From the NCBI RefSeq assembly GCF_024666525.1, contig NZ_CP088294.1:4092001-4156000 (forward strand): 64,000 nucleotides of DNA, read 5' to 3'. Of the stretch, positions 1-10,932 are shown in pieces (position 1 is the stretch's first letter; each line of letters opens with the position of its first letter). The notes beneath the pieces were generated by a model, which worked only from the letters and a program-made list of their open reading frames with translations, did no database searches and was not told the DNA's origin. Source of the stretch: Pseudomonas sp. J452. Its GTDB lineage: Bacteria > Pseudomonadota > Gammaproteobacteria > Pseudomonadales > Pseudomonadaceae. The position numbers were made by a program, and so were the translations under genes.

Positions 1-1916
<1,916 letters not shown>

Positions 1917-1932
1917 CCTGCGAACTTACCCT

Positions 1933-1990
1933 GTAGGAGCCAGCTTGCTGGCGATCTGGCCCCGCTGATCGCCAGCAAGCTGGCTCCTAC
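1933..1990. repeat. REP-like perfect inverted repeat (24-bp arms)
   Basis: Arms 1933-1956 and 1967-1990 are exact reverse complements, beginning gtaggagccagcttgctgg, with a 10-nt loop. The outer gtaggagc and the cagcttgctgg core match the REP class recalled as abundant between genes in Pseudomonas. It sits in the 138-nt gap after the carboxylase gene and could stabilise or attenuate the transcript. A second copy type with the same ends is at 39434-39500. Confidence 0.8.
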
Positions 1991-2054
1991 AAATGATGCC
2001 CGCACACTCCACGTAAGGGTCTCAACAACAAACAACAAGCCACGGAGCATGAGC

Positions 2055-2873
2055 ATGTCCCTGCAAGGCAAAACCCTGTTTATCACCGGTGCCAGCCGTG
2101 GCATCGGCCGCGAGATCGCCCTCAAGGCCGCCGCCCAGGGCGCCAATATCGTCATTGCCGCCAAAAGCGCCGAGGCCCACGCCAAGCTGCCGGGCACTAT
2201 CCACTCGGTGGCCGCCGAGGTCGAGGCCGCCGGCAGCAAGGCCCTGGCCCTGCAACTGGACGTACGCGACGAGGAAGCGGTGAAAGCCGCCATGGCCCAG
2301 GCCGCCGCCCACTTCGGCGGCATCGACGCGCTGATCAACAACGCCGGCGCCATCCGCCTCAAGGGCGTCGAGCACCTGGAACCCAAGCGCTACGACCTGA
2401 TGTTCCAGATCAACAGCCGCGCGGTGATGGTCTGCAGCCAGGCCGTACTGCCCTACCTCAAGCAGAGCAAGGGTCACATCCTCAGCCTGTCGCCACCGAT
2501 CAACCTCGATCCCAAGTGGTTCGCCAGCTACGGCCCCTACACCACCACCAAGTACGGCATGAGCATGCTCACCCTGGGCATGCACGAGGAATTCAGGAAG
2601 TACGGCATCAGCGTCAACTCACTGTGGCCGAAGACGGTGATCGCCACCGCAGCCATCGAATTCGAAGCCGGCGGCCCGGCGGTGATGAAGGCCGCGCGCC
2701 TGCCGGCAATCATGGCTGACGCCGCGTGCGCCATCCTCGCCAGCAGCGAGCGCACGATCAGCGGCCGCCTGCTGATCGATGAGGAAATCCTGCGCGAACA
2801 GGGCCAGGAAGACTTCGAGCAGTACCGCTACGATCCAAGCGGCAAGCTGATGACCGACCTGTTCGTCGACTGA
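2055..2873 (+). CDS. atuG: Short-chain dehydrogenase/reductase, AtuG-like (HSDL2-like SDR)
   Basis: A 272-aa NAD(P)-dependent oxidoreductase with the Rossmann motif TGASRGIG near the N-terminus, the NNAG motif, and catalytic YTTTK (YxxxK) preceded by the serine region SLSPP. It resembles the HSDL2-like SDR group linked to acyl-CoA metabolism. I chose the ATG at 2055 over the one at 2049 because GGAG at 2044-2047 is 7 nt from 2055 but only 1 nt from 2049. It follows the carboxylase gene on the same strand across a REP-like repeat, the atuF-atuG order of the acyclic-terpene pathway. Its substrate in that pathway is not established to my knowledge. The acyl-CoA synthetase gene (atuH) that I recall following in P. 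aeruginosa is absent here. Confidence 0.8.
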   Translation: MSLQGKTLFITGASRGIGREIALKAAAQGANIVIAAKSAEAHAKLPGTIHSVAAEVEAAGSKALALQLDVRDEEAVKAAMAQAAAHFGGIDALINNAGAIRLKGVEHLEPKRYDLMFQINSRAVMVCSQAVLPYLKQSKGHILSLSPPINLDPKWFASYGPYTTTKYGMSMLTLGMHEEFRKYGISVNSLWPKTVIATAAIEFEAGGPAVMKAARLPAIMADAACAILASSERTISGRLLIDEEILREQGQEDFEQYRYDPSGKLMTDLFVD

Positions 2874-3313
2874 GGCTTATTCCCTTCGCCCGGCAGATCC
2901 TGCCGGGCTTGCTCACGCCCTTATCCATGGCCACGATAGAAAACCGCTGCTTGCCGTCCTCCCCCACCGCCTACCCCGAACACTCCAGAACGCCCTATCT
3001 GGCCCTCCGCCCGAATCGACACGCAGGCCATGCCAGCGCTTATTGGCTGCGCTGCACTAAAAAATAGTTCGCCCTCTTCTGGCGACGCAGCGAAGCACAA
3101 TGCCATTATTCTCCCCTGCTGAACCAAGAGAGTCTGGCCGAACACGCTCGCACATATTCAAGCAGGCAAGTTTTCGCACCAGCACCGAGCCGTTTCGCTA
3201 CACAACTAGCCATCCATAAAACCCAATAAACTTCGGCGGCAGGCCTATGTGCCAGCCAGCCTTTGGCCGCTTGGCCAGGTTCACGTGAGCCACCTGACAA
3301 TCCTGAGGACGTC
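2874..3313. other. Intergenic region upstream of the autotransporter
   Basis: No convincing gene is seen in these 440 bases. Just after the dehydrogenase stop there is an 8-bp GC-rich hairpin (2889-2896 with 2900-2907, loop atc) without a T-run, a weak terminator candidate. The rest is presumably the upstream region of the autotransporter; no clear promoter hexamers could be assigned. Confidence 0.5.
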
Positions 3314-5905
3314 ATGAACACAGCTTTTCGCATCGTATGGAGCCACGCACGCCAGGCATTCGTCGTGACTGATGAACACACCGCCGCGCGCGGTAAATGC
3401 AGTGGCACACGTCGGATCATTGCCGGACTGAGCCTCAGTCTGTTGGCCGGTGGCGCGCATGCAGTCCCTGGCACCTGCTCTGGAGCCAGCACAACGATCA
3501 GCACAGCCGTCACCCACCAGTGCTACCTGCCCAATGGCGGCAGCGTGGCCGTCACCAACAGCGGCAGCATCACTGAGTCAAGTGGCCCGGCCGTCTATGC
3601 CTACAACGATTTCGGCACCATCAGCAACGCCGGCAACATTGTCAGCACATACGGTATAAACAACCTCCTACCTCCCGGCGCAGCCATCCTGCTGCAAGCT
3701 GGCGCTGGTGCGACCAACGGCATCAGCATCACCAACCTGGCCGGTGCGACTATTCATGGCAAAGAAGCAGGTATTCACGCAGATGGGTGGCTTTATGACA
3801 TAACCATCGGCCATATCGACAATGCCGGCACTATTGTCGGTGACATTGCCGGGCTGTCCCTGGTCGGAACCACCGTTATCAATGGCATAACCAACACCGG
3901 CTTAATTGGTGGTGATCTGTACGCTGTGATGTTGGCCTATGGCAGTACCAACCAAATCAACAACGACGGCATCATTAACGGCAATGAGCATGGCGTTGCG
4001 TTGTTCGGCGCAAACGCCGATATGATCAACAACAGTGGCACTATCAACGGCAATACCTACGGCCTCAGTCTGATAGGCGCCTCAAACGTCGGACTGCTCA
4101 ACAATAGCGGGATCATCAGTGCCGGAATGGTTGCCGTTGAAGTCTGGCACAGCTCGCACATCGACCGGCTGATCAACAGCGGTACGATCAGCAGTGACTA
4201 TCTCGCCATTGAAGTAGTCGACGACGGCTCCAGCCTCAGCAATATCGACATCACTGGAACCCAGGCGCGCGTGATTGGGGACGTGTTCGCCCCAGCTAGC
4301 GAATTTACGCTCAAGTCTGGCGCCTCGTTCAGCAATGAAAACGCCTACGAAGTAGGTAGTTTCATCATCGAGAACGGCGCAGTCCTCAACATGGATATTG
4401 GCTCCACCAGCACGGATGAACTCGCTTCAGGTATCACGGCCAGCAATGGCCTGAACAATATTGGTACCTTGCAGCTGGCGGCCGGTGTAACCGGTACCCT
4501 GTACGGCGACTACACCCAGGCCACCACTGGCACCCTGAAGATCGGCGTGGCCAGCGACACCAGCTACGGCAAGCTGGTGGTCGATGGCAGCGCCACCCTG
4601 GCCAGCAACGCCAAGATCGCGGTGGACGTGACCGAGCCCAACTACAGCTTCAGCGTCCAGAGCCTGCAGGACGTACTGAGCGCCACCACCCTGAATAGCG
4701 ACGGCACCTTCGCCGTCAGCGACAACTCGCAGCTGTTCAACTTCGGCGCCATCAAGGATGGCAACACCGTCGACCTGACCCTGGCCAGAGCCGCCAGCGT
4801 ACTGGACAGCGTCCAGAGCACCGGCAACAACCCGGCCGAAGGCGCAGCTCAGGTGCTGGATGAGGTGATCGCCAGCGACCCAACCGGCGAGCTGGCTTCC
4901 CAGTTCGTCGGCCTGAGCAGCGAGCAGGAAGTCTCCGACGCCGTCACTCAGACCCTGCCCCTGCTTACCGGCGGTACCAGCGGCGCTCTTAGCAGCACTC
5001 TGTCCGGCATCAACCGGGTGATTCAGGCCCGCCAGGCCCACAATGGCGGTCTGTCTTCCGGCGACGCGCCACTGTCCGAAGAAAACCTGTGGATCAAGAC
5101 CTTCGGTTCCTGGGCCGACCAGGACGAGCGTAACAACGTCTCAGGCTACGATGCTGACAGCAAGGGCCTGGCCATCGGTGCCGATGCAGCGGTATCCGAG
5201 CAAACTCGCCTAGGCCTGGCCTTTGTCTATGCCCAGACCGACGTCGATAGCGACTCCAGCATCGCTGCGCAGAATGCGCAGATCGATACCTTCCAGCTGA
5301 TCGGCTACGGCAGCTACGCCCTGGCCCCCGATACCGAGTTGAACTTCCAGGTCGATGTGGGACAGAACCGCAACGAAGGCACGCGCCACCTGCCGTTCGC
5401 CGACAGCATCGCCAAGGCCGACTACGACAGCTACAGCGCCCATGCCGGCCTGGGCCTGGAGCACAGCCTGCGCTTCAGCGAACAACTGACCTTCGTGCCA
5501 TCGGTGCGTGCCGACTACACCTGGATCGGCGAGGAGTCGTACCAGGAGAAAGGCGCCGGCACGCTGAACCTCGACGTTGACAGTCGCGATGCCGAGGAGC
5601 TGATCCTCAGCCTCGATGGCAAGCTCGATTACCGCATCAGCGCCAGCACCGTGCTCAGCGCCAACCTGGGTGCAGGCTATGACCTGATCAACGAGCAAAC
5701 CGCCATCACCTCTAGCTATGCTGGGGCAGCAGGTGCGGCCTTCACGACCCATGGTCTCGATCCGGAACCGTGGCGGGGCCATGCCGGCCTGGGTCTGAGC
5801 CACACCCTGGACAACGGCACCGAAGTCAGCCTGCGCTATGACGCCGAGTCGCGCAGCGACTTCCTCAACCAGGGCGCCTCGGTCAAGGCCCGCTGGGCGT
5901 TCTGA
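3314..5905 (+). CDS. Type V autotransporter with extended signal peptide
   Basis: 863 aa. The N-terminus MNTAFRIVWSHARQAFVV is an extended signal peptide region of autotransporters; it is followed by a basic stretch and a hydrophobic core, with likely cleavage after AGGAHA (about residue 50). The passenger (about 51-590) has many short degenerate repeats of the form NSGTI/NAGTI and INNSG, typical of a right-handed parallel beta-helix on the cell surface. The C-terminal 270 residues have the alternating pattern of an outer-membrane beta-barrel and end in WAF, the aromatic terminus recognised by BAM. The ATG at 3314 is chosen because AGGA lies 4 nt upstream and it starts exactly at the ESPR motif; an earlier in-frame start would add 17 unrelated residues. 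The passenger DNA (about 3640-4440) is visibly AT-richer than the barrel. No protease or lipase motif was recognised, so it may be an adhesin. Confidence 0.88.
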   Translation: MNTAFRIVWSHARQAFVVTDEHTAARGKCSGTRRIIAGLSLSLLAGGAHAVPGTCSGASTTISTAVTHQCYLPNGGSVAVTNSGSITESSGPAVYAYNDFGTISNAGNIVSTYGINNLLPPGAAILLQAGAGATNGISITNLAGATIHGKEAGIHADGWLYDITIGHIDNAGTIVGDIAGLSLVGTTVINGITNTGLIGGDLYAVMLAYGSTNQINNDGIINGNEHGVALFGANADMINNSGTINGNTYGLSLIGASNVGLLNNSGIISAGMVAVEVWHSSHIDRLINSGTISSDYLAIEVVDDGSSLSNIDITGTQARVIGDVFAPASEFTLKSGASFSNENAYEVGSFIIENGAVLNMDIGSTSTDELASGITASNGLNNIGTLQLAAGVTGTLYGDYTQATTGTLKIGVASDTSYGKLVVDGSATLASNAKIAVDVTEPNYSFSVQSLQDVLSATTLNSDGTFAVSDNSQLFNFGAIKDGNTVDLTLARAASVLDSVQSTGNNPAEGAAQVLDEVIASDPTGELASQFVGLSSEQEVSDAVTQTLPLLTGGTSGALSSTLSGINRVIQARQAHNGGLSSGDAPLSEENLWIKTFGSWADQDERNNVSGYDADSKGLAIGADAAVSEQTRLGLAFVYAQTDVDSDSSIAAQNAQIDTFQLIGYGSYALAPDTELNFQVDVGQNRNEGTRHLPFADSIAKADYDSYSAHAGLGLEHSLRFSEQLTFVPSVRADYTWIGEESYQEKGAGTLNLDVDSRDAEELILSLDGKLDYRISASTVLSANLGAGYDLINEQTAITSSYAGAAGAAFTTHGLDPEPWRGHAGLGLSHTLDNGTEVSLRYDAESRSDFLNQGASVKARWAF

Positions 5906-5911
5906 CGTTCG

Positions 5912-5940
5912 ACCGACTCATTCTTGCAGGATGAGTCGGT
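5912..5940 (+). terminator. Hairpin downstream of the autotransporter
   Basis: Perfect 10-bp stem (accgactcat at 5912-5921 with atgagtcggt at 5931-5940) and a 9-nt loop, 6 nt after the stop codon. The T-rich tail is weak, so factor-independent termination is plausible but not certain. Confidence 0.55.
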
Positions 5941-6012
5941 GCATTCACCTCTTTGGCCAGGGATCCCCCGCGACCTATGCTGGGTATCCCCTGGTCATGG
6001 CGACTCTGCCTG

Positions 6013-6855
6013 ATGCCTAACCTGCGCATACCCACCCTATTCCTGGCGCTGCTACTCGGGGCTTGCACCTCGGTACCGACAGCGGACATGCGCAGGCAAC
6101 AAGCCATGGGACTGGTTCGCCAGCACGGCTGGCAGAGTATCGAGATCGACACGCCGTCTTTTGCCCTGCAAGCCTTCACCCCTGCACACCTCACCCGCGA
6201 GCGACACCTGACGCTGTATCTCGAAGGCGATGGTTTTGCCTGGCTCAACCGTAGCCAACCCTCAAGCGATCCGACTCCGCTCAATCCGCTCGCCTTACAC
6301 CTGGCGCTGGCTCAGCCGGCTGGCAATGCCGCCTACCTGGCACGCCCCTGTCAGTTTCTGGCAGCTGACCGTGGCACCTGTGCGCAACGTTACTGGACCG
6401 ATGCGCGCTTCGCCGAAGAGGTGGTCGCCAGCCTAGACCTGGCCGTCAGCCAGCTGAAAGCCAGCGCCCATGCCAAGCAACTCACCCTGGTCGGCTACTC
6501 CGGCGGCGCGGCACTGGCCCTGTTGCTCGCCGCACGCCGCGACGATGTGCAACGAGTTATCAGCGTGAGTGGCAATCTCGACCATGCGGCCTGGACCCGT
6601 CACCACAAGGTCCAGCCATTGCGCAGCTCGCTCAATCCGGCAGACCTGCGAACCAGGCTGGTGGAAATCAAGCAGGTGCACCTGGTGGGCAGCGCCGACC
6701 TGGTTACCCCATCTGAACTGACCGAAGGCTTTGTCGCCGGCTATCCGAGCCGAGCCACGGCCAAGGTCTGGGTTCTGCCTGGCTACGATCACGCACACAA
6801 CTGGGCTGAGAACTGGCCAGAGCTTTGGCGCCGCATAGAAACCAGTACGCCCTGA
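6013..6855 (+). CDS. Alpha/beta-hydrolase lipoprotein
   Basis: 280 aa. A lipoprotein signal peptide ends in the lipobox LLGAC (Cys18). The serine-hydrolase elbow GYSGG (Ser163), an aspartate in GSADLV, and a histidine in YDHAHNW are in the order expected of an alpha/beta-hydrolase triad. The ATG at 6013 is chosen because it begins the signal peptide directly; no strong ribosome binding site is visible. It follows the autotransporter after a terminator-like hairpin and ends convergently with the small lipoprotein gene. The substrate is unknown. Confidence 0.72.
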   Translation: MPNLRIPTLFLALLLGACTSVPTADMRRQQAMGLVRQHGWQSIEIDTPSFALQAFTPAHLTRERHLTLYLEGDGFAWLNRSQPSSDPTPLNPLALHLALAQPAGNAAYLARPCQFLAADRGTCAQRYWTDARFAEEVVASLDLAVSQLKASAHAKQLTLVGYSGGAALALLLAARRDDVQRVISVSGNLDHAAWTRHHKVQPLRSSLNPADLRTRLVEIKQVHLVGSADLVTPSELTEGFVAGYPSRATAKVWVLPGYDHAHNWAENWPELWRRIETSTP

Positions 6856-6883
6856 ACAGGGATGGCGTTAGCCGAAAACACAG

Positions 6884-7393
6884 CTAGTTGCGGAACTCGA
6901 ACTGCAGCTCGGCACCTTCCACCGAATCCCAGTAGTCCTCGCTCTGGTCATTGGTGATCAAGCGACCATTGAGCTGGAACGGCCCCGGTTCAGTTGGCTT
7001 TTCCACGAACAACGGTGGCAACAAAGGCTCTGCCGGTAATTCCTCTAGCGGCTCGAATTCCATCTGCTCGACCAGTTCGGCCGGCAGACGCAGATCGAGT
7101 TTGACCGGTGGTAACGGCTGGGGTTTGACCGGCGGCACCTTGGCGGGGGCGGGTTGGTTCTTGTGCGGCTGGCTCTGCGTTGCAGCAGGTTTGGCGCTGA
7201 CGGCCGGCTTGCTGGCAGCCGCTGCGGTGATGGCTGGTTCTGCCGGCACACTGGCCGGCGGTTCGCTCGCCGGAGCGGGCACTGCCTCGGTGCGCGACGG
7301 GGTCGGCAGCGGCGCGGGGGGTTTGGGTGGTTCGTCGCAGGCCGCGAGCAGGCCCAGCGCCAGCACCAGAGCAGTTAAACGAAAAGCTGTCAT
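6884..7393 (-). CDS. Proline/alanine-rich lipoprotein, unknown function
   Basis: 169 aa. The signal peptide starts MTAFRLTALVLALG and ends in lipobox LLAAC, followed by a low-complexity Pro/Ala/Glu linker of about 100 residues and a short C-terminal segment rich in Leu, Glu and Phe. The ATG at 7393 is preferred over an in-frame GTG at 7429 because it directly precedes the hydrophobic core. It is the last gene of a minus-strand group after the 824-aa membrane protein. I recognise no domain; the long linker suggests a surface- or periplasm-spanning tether. Confidence 0.65.
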   Translation of the reverse strand: MTAFRLTALVLALGLLAACDEPPKPPAPLPTPSRTEAVPAPASEPPASVPAEPAITAAAASKPAVSAKPAATQSQPHKNQPAPAKVPPVKPQPLPPVKLDLRLPAELVEQMEFEPLEELPAEPLLPPLFVEKPTEPGPFQLNGRLITNDQSEDYWDSVEGAELQFEFRN

Positions 7394-7474
7394 GGAAGGC
7401 AGGATCGAAACAGGACGCCTTATGCTCACCCCTGCCCGGCGTTATGGCAAGCAGAGCGCCTTGCCCTGATATTG

Positions 7475-9949
7475 CTAGCTAAGGCGCCAGGGCTGCAGAT
7501 GGCTGCTATCCAGGCGCTGCCACTGGCCGGCCCGCACGAGTTCCTCCGGTGGCAGCCACAGCGCACCACGGGCCTCGAACTCGACCGAGGACAACGCCAG
7601 CAGCTGGCTCAGCTCGATGCGCCGTGCCTGCCATTCGCCGGCCGAGTCCTCATGCTCCCAGTCGCTCGGCAGTACGCGCAATTCGATACCGCCGACGTCG
7701 AAACCGAGGAACTGTGGCATGCAGCCGATATGGCTGGCCGTATCGCGCAGGGTGCGCTGCTGTACATCGAGCAGCAGCAGGTGCCACTGATCGGTGTCGA
7801 CCCGCTCGCTGGCTTCCATGCGCCGGATATAGCGAGTCAGGGCCAGGTAGCGGCCATCCTCCGACCAGATCAGCGACGGCCCCAGGTTGGCCAGGCCCAG
7901 GCCGGAAGCGGTCAGTAAACAGCCACCGCCGCGTGGATGACGCTCGCGCAGGTAATGATCGAAAAACTCGCTCTGCGCGCCGAACAGCCACAGTGCATCA
8001 CGGCCGCCCGGCGCCGGCAGGACGAAGTCGCCATCGGCATTGGCCACCTGAGATCGCTCGACCAGGCGCCAGTTCGGCAGCGCCTGCAGATCCTGTTCAA
8101 CGACGCGCAGATCCAGTGGCTGATAATAGGGCCGCGTGCTGGCATCCCCCTCGACAAAGCGCGTGGCGCGCTCGGCGGCCGGGGCGGCCTGGTCGAAACG
8201 GCGCAGCGGCGTATCGTGCTCATCCCGGCCGAAGCGCCCGAGCACCTCGGCCAGGCGCAGCACGCCGCCACGGAAATCCAGTAGACGCGCCACCAGCGGC
8301 TGCCCGGCGTAAGCCAGCAGGCGGCGCTGCTGCAGATCGGCCACATAGACCCGATGCGCCACCGCCGGCGCCTCGGCAAAGGCGACCAGAGCCAGGTAGC
8401 GGCCGCAGTCGGAAACCCGGTGATCGAGCAGCCACTCGCCCTCCAGCTGCCAGTCGCCGATACGGCAGGCATAGGCGCCCAGGCGACCGTCCTGGCTGTC
8501 GCGGCGCCAGTCGAAGCGTGCTGCGACCTCGCCGAGCAGCGGTTGGCTCAACAGCCCCGCTTCACCGCGTACGCCCTGCCCCGCCAGCGGCTGCAGCAGG
8601 GTCAGGCGGCTGCGGCGGTATTCGCCGAGCAGGATGCGCCCCTCGCCATCGTGGCCCACGCCAACCTCGTTATCGCTATAGGTACTGTGCAGGCTGTAAC
8701 CAAAATGCAGGTGATCGAGATAGGGCGCGTTGAAGCTGCCGGCCAGTTGCAACTGCTCCTGATCCAGGCAAATCGGCGCCTCCCAGAACAGATCCGGCTC
8801 GTCTTCGGCCTGGACCCAGCCGGCGGGCAGTTGCTGCCAGCCCTGGTCGGCCTGCCATAGCCACAGCGCGCGCGGCCAACGCCGGGTGGCGGCCAGGGTG
8901 ATGGCGTGGCAGATCAGGGCCTGACCGTCGGCACGCCACAGCGGCTGCTCGTCGGCATCGATCAGCAGTTCGCTCAACGCGCCATCGATCTCCAGGCGCA
9001 GGGCCGGGTAACGCAGCAGTTCGGTGGGGTCGTCCAGCTCACGCAGGTTGTCCGGCAGGTGGCTGATGCCACGCAGGCGATGCTCGCCGGCCGGCGCGGG
9101 GAATGCCTTGTCCGCCGACGCCTGGTGCCAGCCTGGTTCCAGCCACAGGTCGCGTACCGCCACCAGATCGACGCCCTCGCTTTGCGCCAGCAGGTCGGCC
9201 AGCTGCATGCGATAGCCCTGGTTGCCCACCAGCGGGCTGTGCCGACCGCTGATGGCCTGGTCGGTGAACTCGTCGATTTCCCAGAACTCGCCGATCTCGG
9301 CATTGCGGTACACCCGCCGTTCCTGCCGATCGAGGATCAGCAGACCCCAGCCCTCGCGGCTCGGCAAGGGCGCGGCAAAGTAGCGGCCGCTACTGGAAAA
9401 GCGCACAGAGGAACCCAGGCCGTCGAGCAGCACGCCATCGGGAAACAGGTAGGTGCCGTAGGTCGGCCCGCCCATGGCGATCTCGCCCATGGACAGACAA
9501 CGCACCGGCTCGCCCTCAGGAGTCAGCAGATCATCGCCATGCCAGGCGCTGGCCCCGCGCTGCGCGGGCGCCTCGATCGGCTGCGGCTTGGCCTTGGCCA
9601 GCCCCAGGTAGCGCTCGTAGCTGCTCACACAAGCCATGCCGACCAGCAGCAGAATCACGCAGACCGGAATACCCCACCAACTGGACATCCAGTTGAACAC
9701 GGAAAAGCTCAAGCCGATGACCGAGGCAGTCAGCAACCAACTCAGCGCATTGGCAGTTTTCAGCCAATTGAGCCGGGCGCACAGGCCGCTCAGCAGGCCG
9801 AACGACAGCACCACAGCCAGCGCCACCAGAGGATGCAGCAGGGCCACGGCTACAATCGGCACGATCAGCTTGGCCAGTTCCCAGAGCAACATCAGGACGA
9901 TCTTGCTCAGCGATGCCTTGGCCTCTTCCGGGGTTTCTTCGTACGACAC
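7475..9949 (-). CDS. Large inner-membrane protein with a propeller-like soluble domain, unknown function
   Basis: 824 aa. The first ~120 residues hold about four hydrophobic helices and the rest is a large soluble domain. Three spaced segments repeat the pattern GRY(F/L)A ... (L/V)xDxQxR(R/T), around residues 185, 510 and 700. Together with the many Trp/Leu-rich short strands this looks like a WD40/PD40-type beta-propeller, but that is inference. GTG at 9949 is the start: AAGGAG lies 7 nt upstream. It lies 53 nt downstream of the anti-sigma gene on the same strand and may belong to that regulon. No family name recognised. Confidence 0.7.
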   Translation of the reverse strand: MSYEETPEEAKASLSKIVLMLLWELAKLIVPIVAVALLHPLVALAVVLSFGLLSGLCARLNWLKTANALSWLLTASVIGLSFSVFNWMSSWWGIPVCVILLLVGMACVSSYERYLGLAKAKPQPIEAPAQRGASAWHGDDLLTPEGEPVRCLSMGEIAMGGPTYGTYLFPDGVLLDGLGSSVRFSSSGRYFAAPLPSREGWGLLILDRQERRVYRNAEIGEFWEIDEFTDQAISGRHSPLVGNQGYRMQLADLLAQSEGVDLVAVRDLWLEPGWHQASADKAFPAPAGEHRLRGISHLPDNLRELDDPTELLRYPALRLEIDGALSELLIDADEQPLWRADGQALICHAITLAATRRWPRALWLWQADQGWQQLPAGWVQAEDEPDLFWEAPICLDQEQLQLAGSFNAPYLDHLHFGYSLHSTYSDNEVGVGHDGEGRILLGEYRRSRLTLLQPLAGQGVRGEAGLLSQPLLGEVAARFDWRRDSQDGRLGAYACRIGDWQLEGEWLLDHRVSDCGRYLALVAFAEAPAVAHRVYVADLQQRRLLAYAGQPLVARLLDFRGGVLRLAEVLGRFGRDEHDTPLRRFDQAAPAAERATRFVEGDASTRPYYQPLDLRVVEQDLQALPNWRLVERSQVANADGDFVLPAPGGRDALWLFGAQSEFFDHYLRERHPRGGGCLLTASGLGLANLGPSLIWSEDGRYLALTRYIRRMEASERVDTDQWHLLLLDVQQRTLRDTASHIGCMPQFLGFDVGGIELRVLPSDWEHEDSAGEWQARRIELSQLLALSSVEFEARGALWLPPEELVRAGQWQRLDSSHLQPWRLS

Positions 9950-10002
9950 GGCGCGGCTCCTTGCGCGAGAAGGAGCCGCATTTTAGCCGTACGTCAGCGC
10001 CA

Positions 10003-10932
10003 CTAGCGGGAACTGGCCGGCTTTTCCGTCTCGCCCTGCAGACGCTTGAGCTCGGCGTCCAGATCTCGCTGCGGGTATTCCTGCTTGAGCACCGCCAGCA
10101 GCCGATCAGCGTCGGCGTGCATACCCTCCTGACGCAGACGCAGCACATTGTGCAGTTGCAGCTCCAATGGCGGCGCCTCGTCAACAGATGAGTGCCCGAG
10201 GGTCTCCGCCAGTTGATCCTCGCTCAGTGAGTCGCTCAGCCCTCCACCTGCCTGCGCCTGTGCATGGTCCTTGTCTCGCGCCTCGGAAGCGGCCTTGGCC
10301 TTGGCAAACGCCTGGGCGGCGGCCTGGTCTCGAGCCTTTGCACGAGCCATATCCGCTTCGACTGGCGCCGCGGCGGAATCGGCCAGGGCCTCGGCCGGCG
10401 GCGCTGCGGCCGGCTTGGCCGGTGCTGCCTGAGGCTGCAGAGCTGTAACCGGCGGGGAGGCCCTGTAGGCCACGTTGGGGGCGACCGCTCCGGCCATGGA
10501 CTCGGCGGCCTCGGCCTTCTTGCTCGCTGCCTCGGCTTTTTTGTACTCCACCTCGGCAGACGGCTGGTGAGCTTCGCGGGCCACCTGCGGCGCCATTTCA
10601 CCCAGCATGGGTGCTGCCGGCGCCTCGGCAGCGACCGGCGCGGGTATATCGTAGGCAGTGGGCGCCTGTTCCTGGGTGCGCCAGGTCAGGCTCAGGCTGA
10701 TGCCCAGCGTGGCCAGACCGGCAAACGCCACCGACCAGCGGGTACGGCTGCCGCGGCCGAACAGCCAGCCATGCAGGCGCTGGGCGGCGCTCGGCGTAGC
10801 CGGCACGACGGCCTGGCGGGCGGCGGCAAGGATCAGCGCATCCACGGCGGCAGACGGCTCACCCTGGCTGTGCTGGCGGTAATGCTGCAGCAGTTGCTGT
10901 TCCTGCTGCAGGTCTTTGTCTTGGGGGCTCAT
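10003..10932 (-). CDS. sbrR: Membrane anti-sigma factor, SbrR-like
   Basis: 309 aa. A ~65-residue cytoplasmic N-terminus is followed by one transmembrane helix (about 67-83), then a long Ala/Pro/Lys/Glu-rich periplasmic stalk with repeats such as KKAEAA, and a C-terminal helical segment. Its ATG overlaps the sigma-factor stop by four bases (ATGA), indicating translational coupling. ECF sigma gene plus coupled single-pass membrane protein is the standard sigma/anti-sigma arrangement. The SbrR name follows the recalled P. aeruginosa order (sbrI, sbrR and a membrane protein close to the atu genes), where the pair controls swarming and biofilm formation. No classical zinc-binding HxxxCxxC motif is visible. 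Confidence 0.68.
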   Translation of the reverse strand: MSPQDKDLQQEQQLLQHYRQHSQGEPSAAVDALILAAARQAVVPATPSAAQRLHGWLFGRGSRTRWSVAFAGLATLGISLSLTWRTQEQAPTAYDIPAPVAAEAPAAPMLGEMAPQVAREAHQPSAEVEYKKAEAASKKAEAAESMAGAVAPNVAYRASPPVTALQPQAAPAKPAAAPPAEALADSAAAPVEADMARAKARDQAAAQAFAKAKAASEARDKDHAQAQAGGGLSDSLSEDQLAETLGHSSVDEAPPLELQLHNVLRLRQEGMHADADRLLAVLKQEYPQRDLDAELKRLQGETEKPASSR

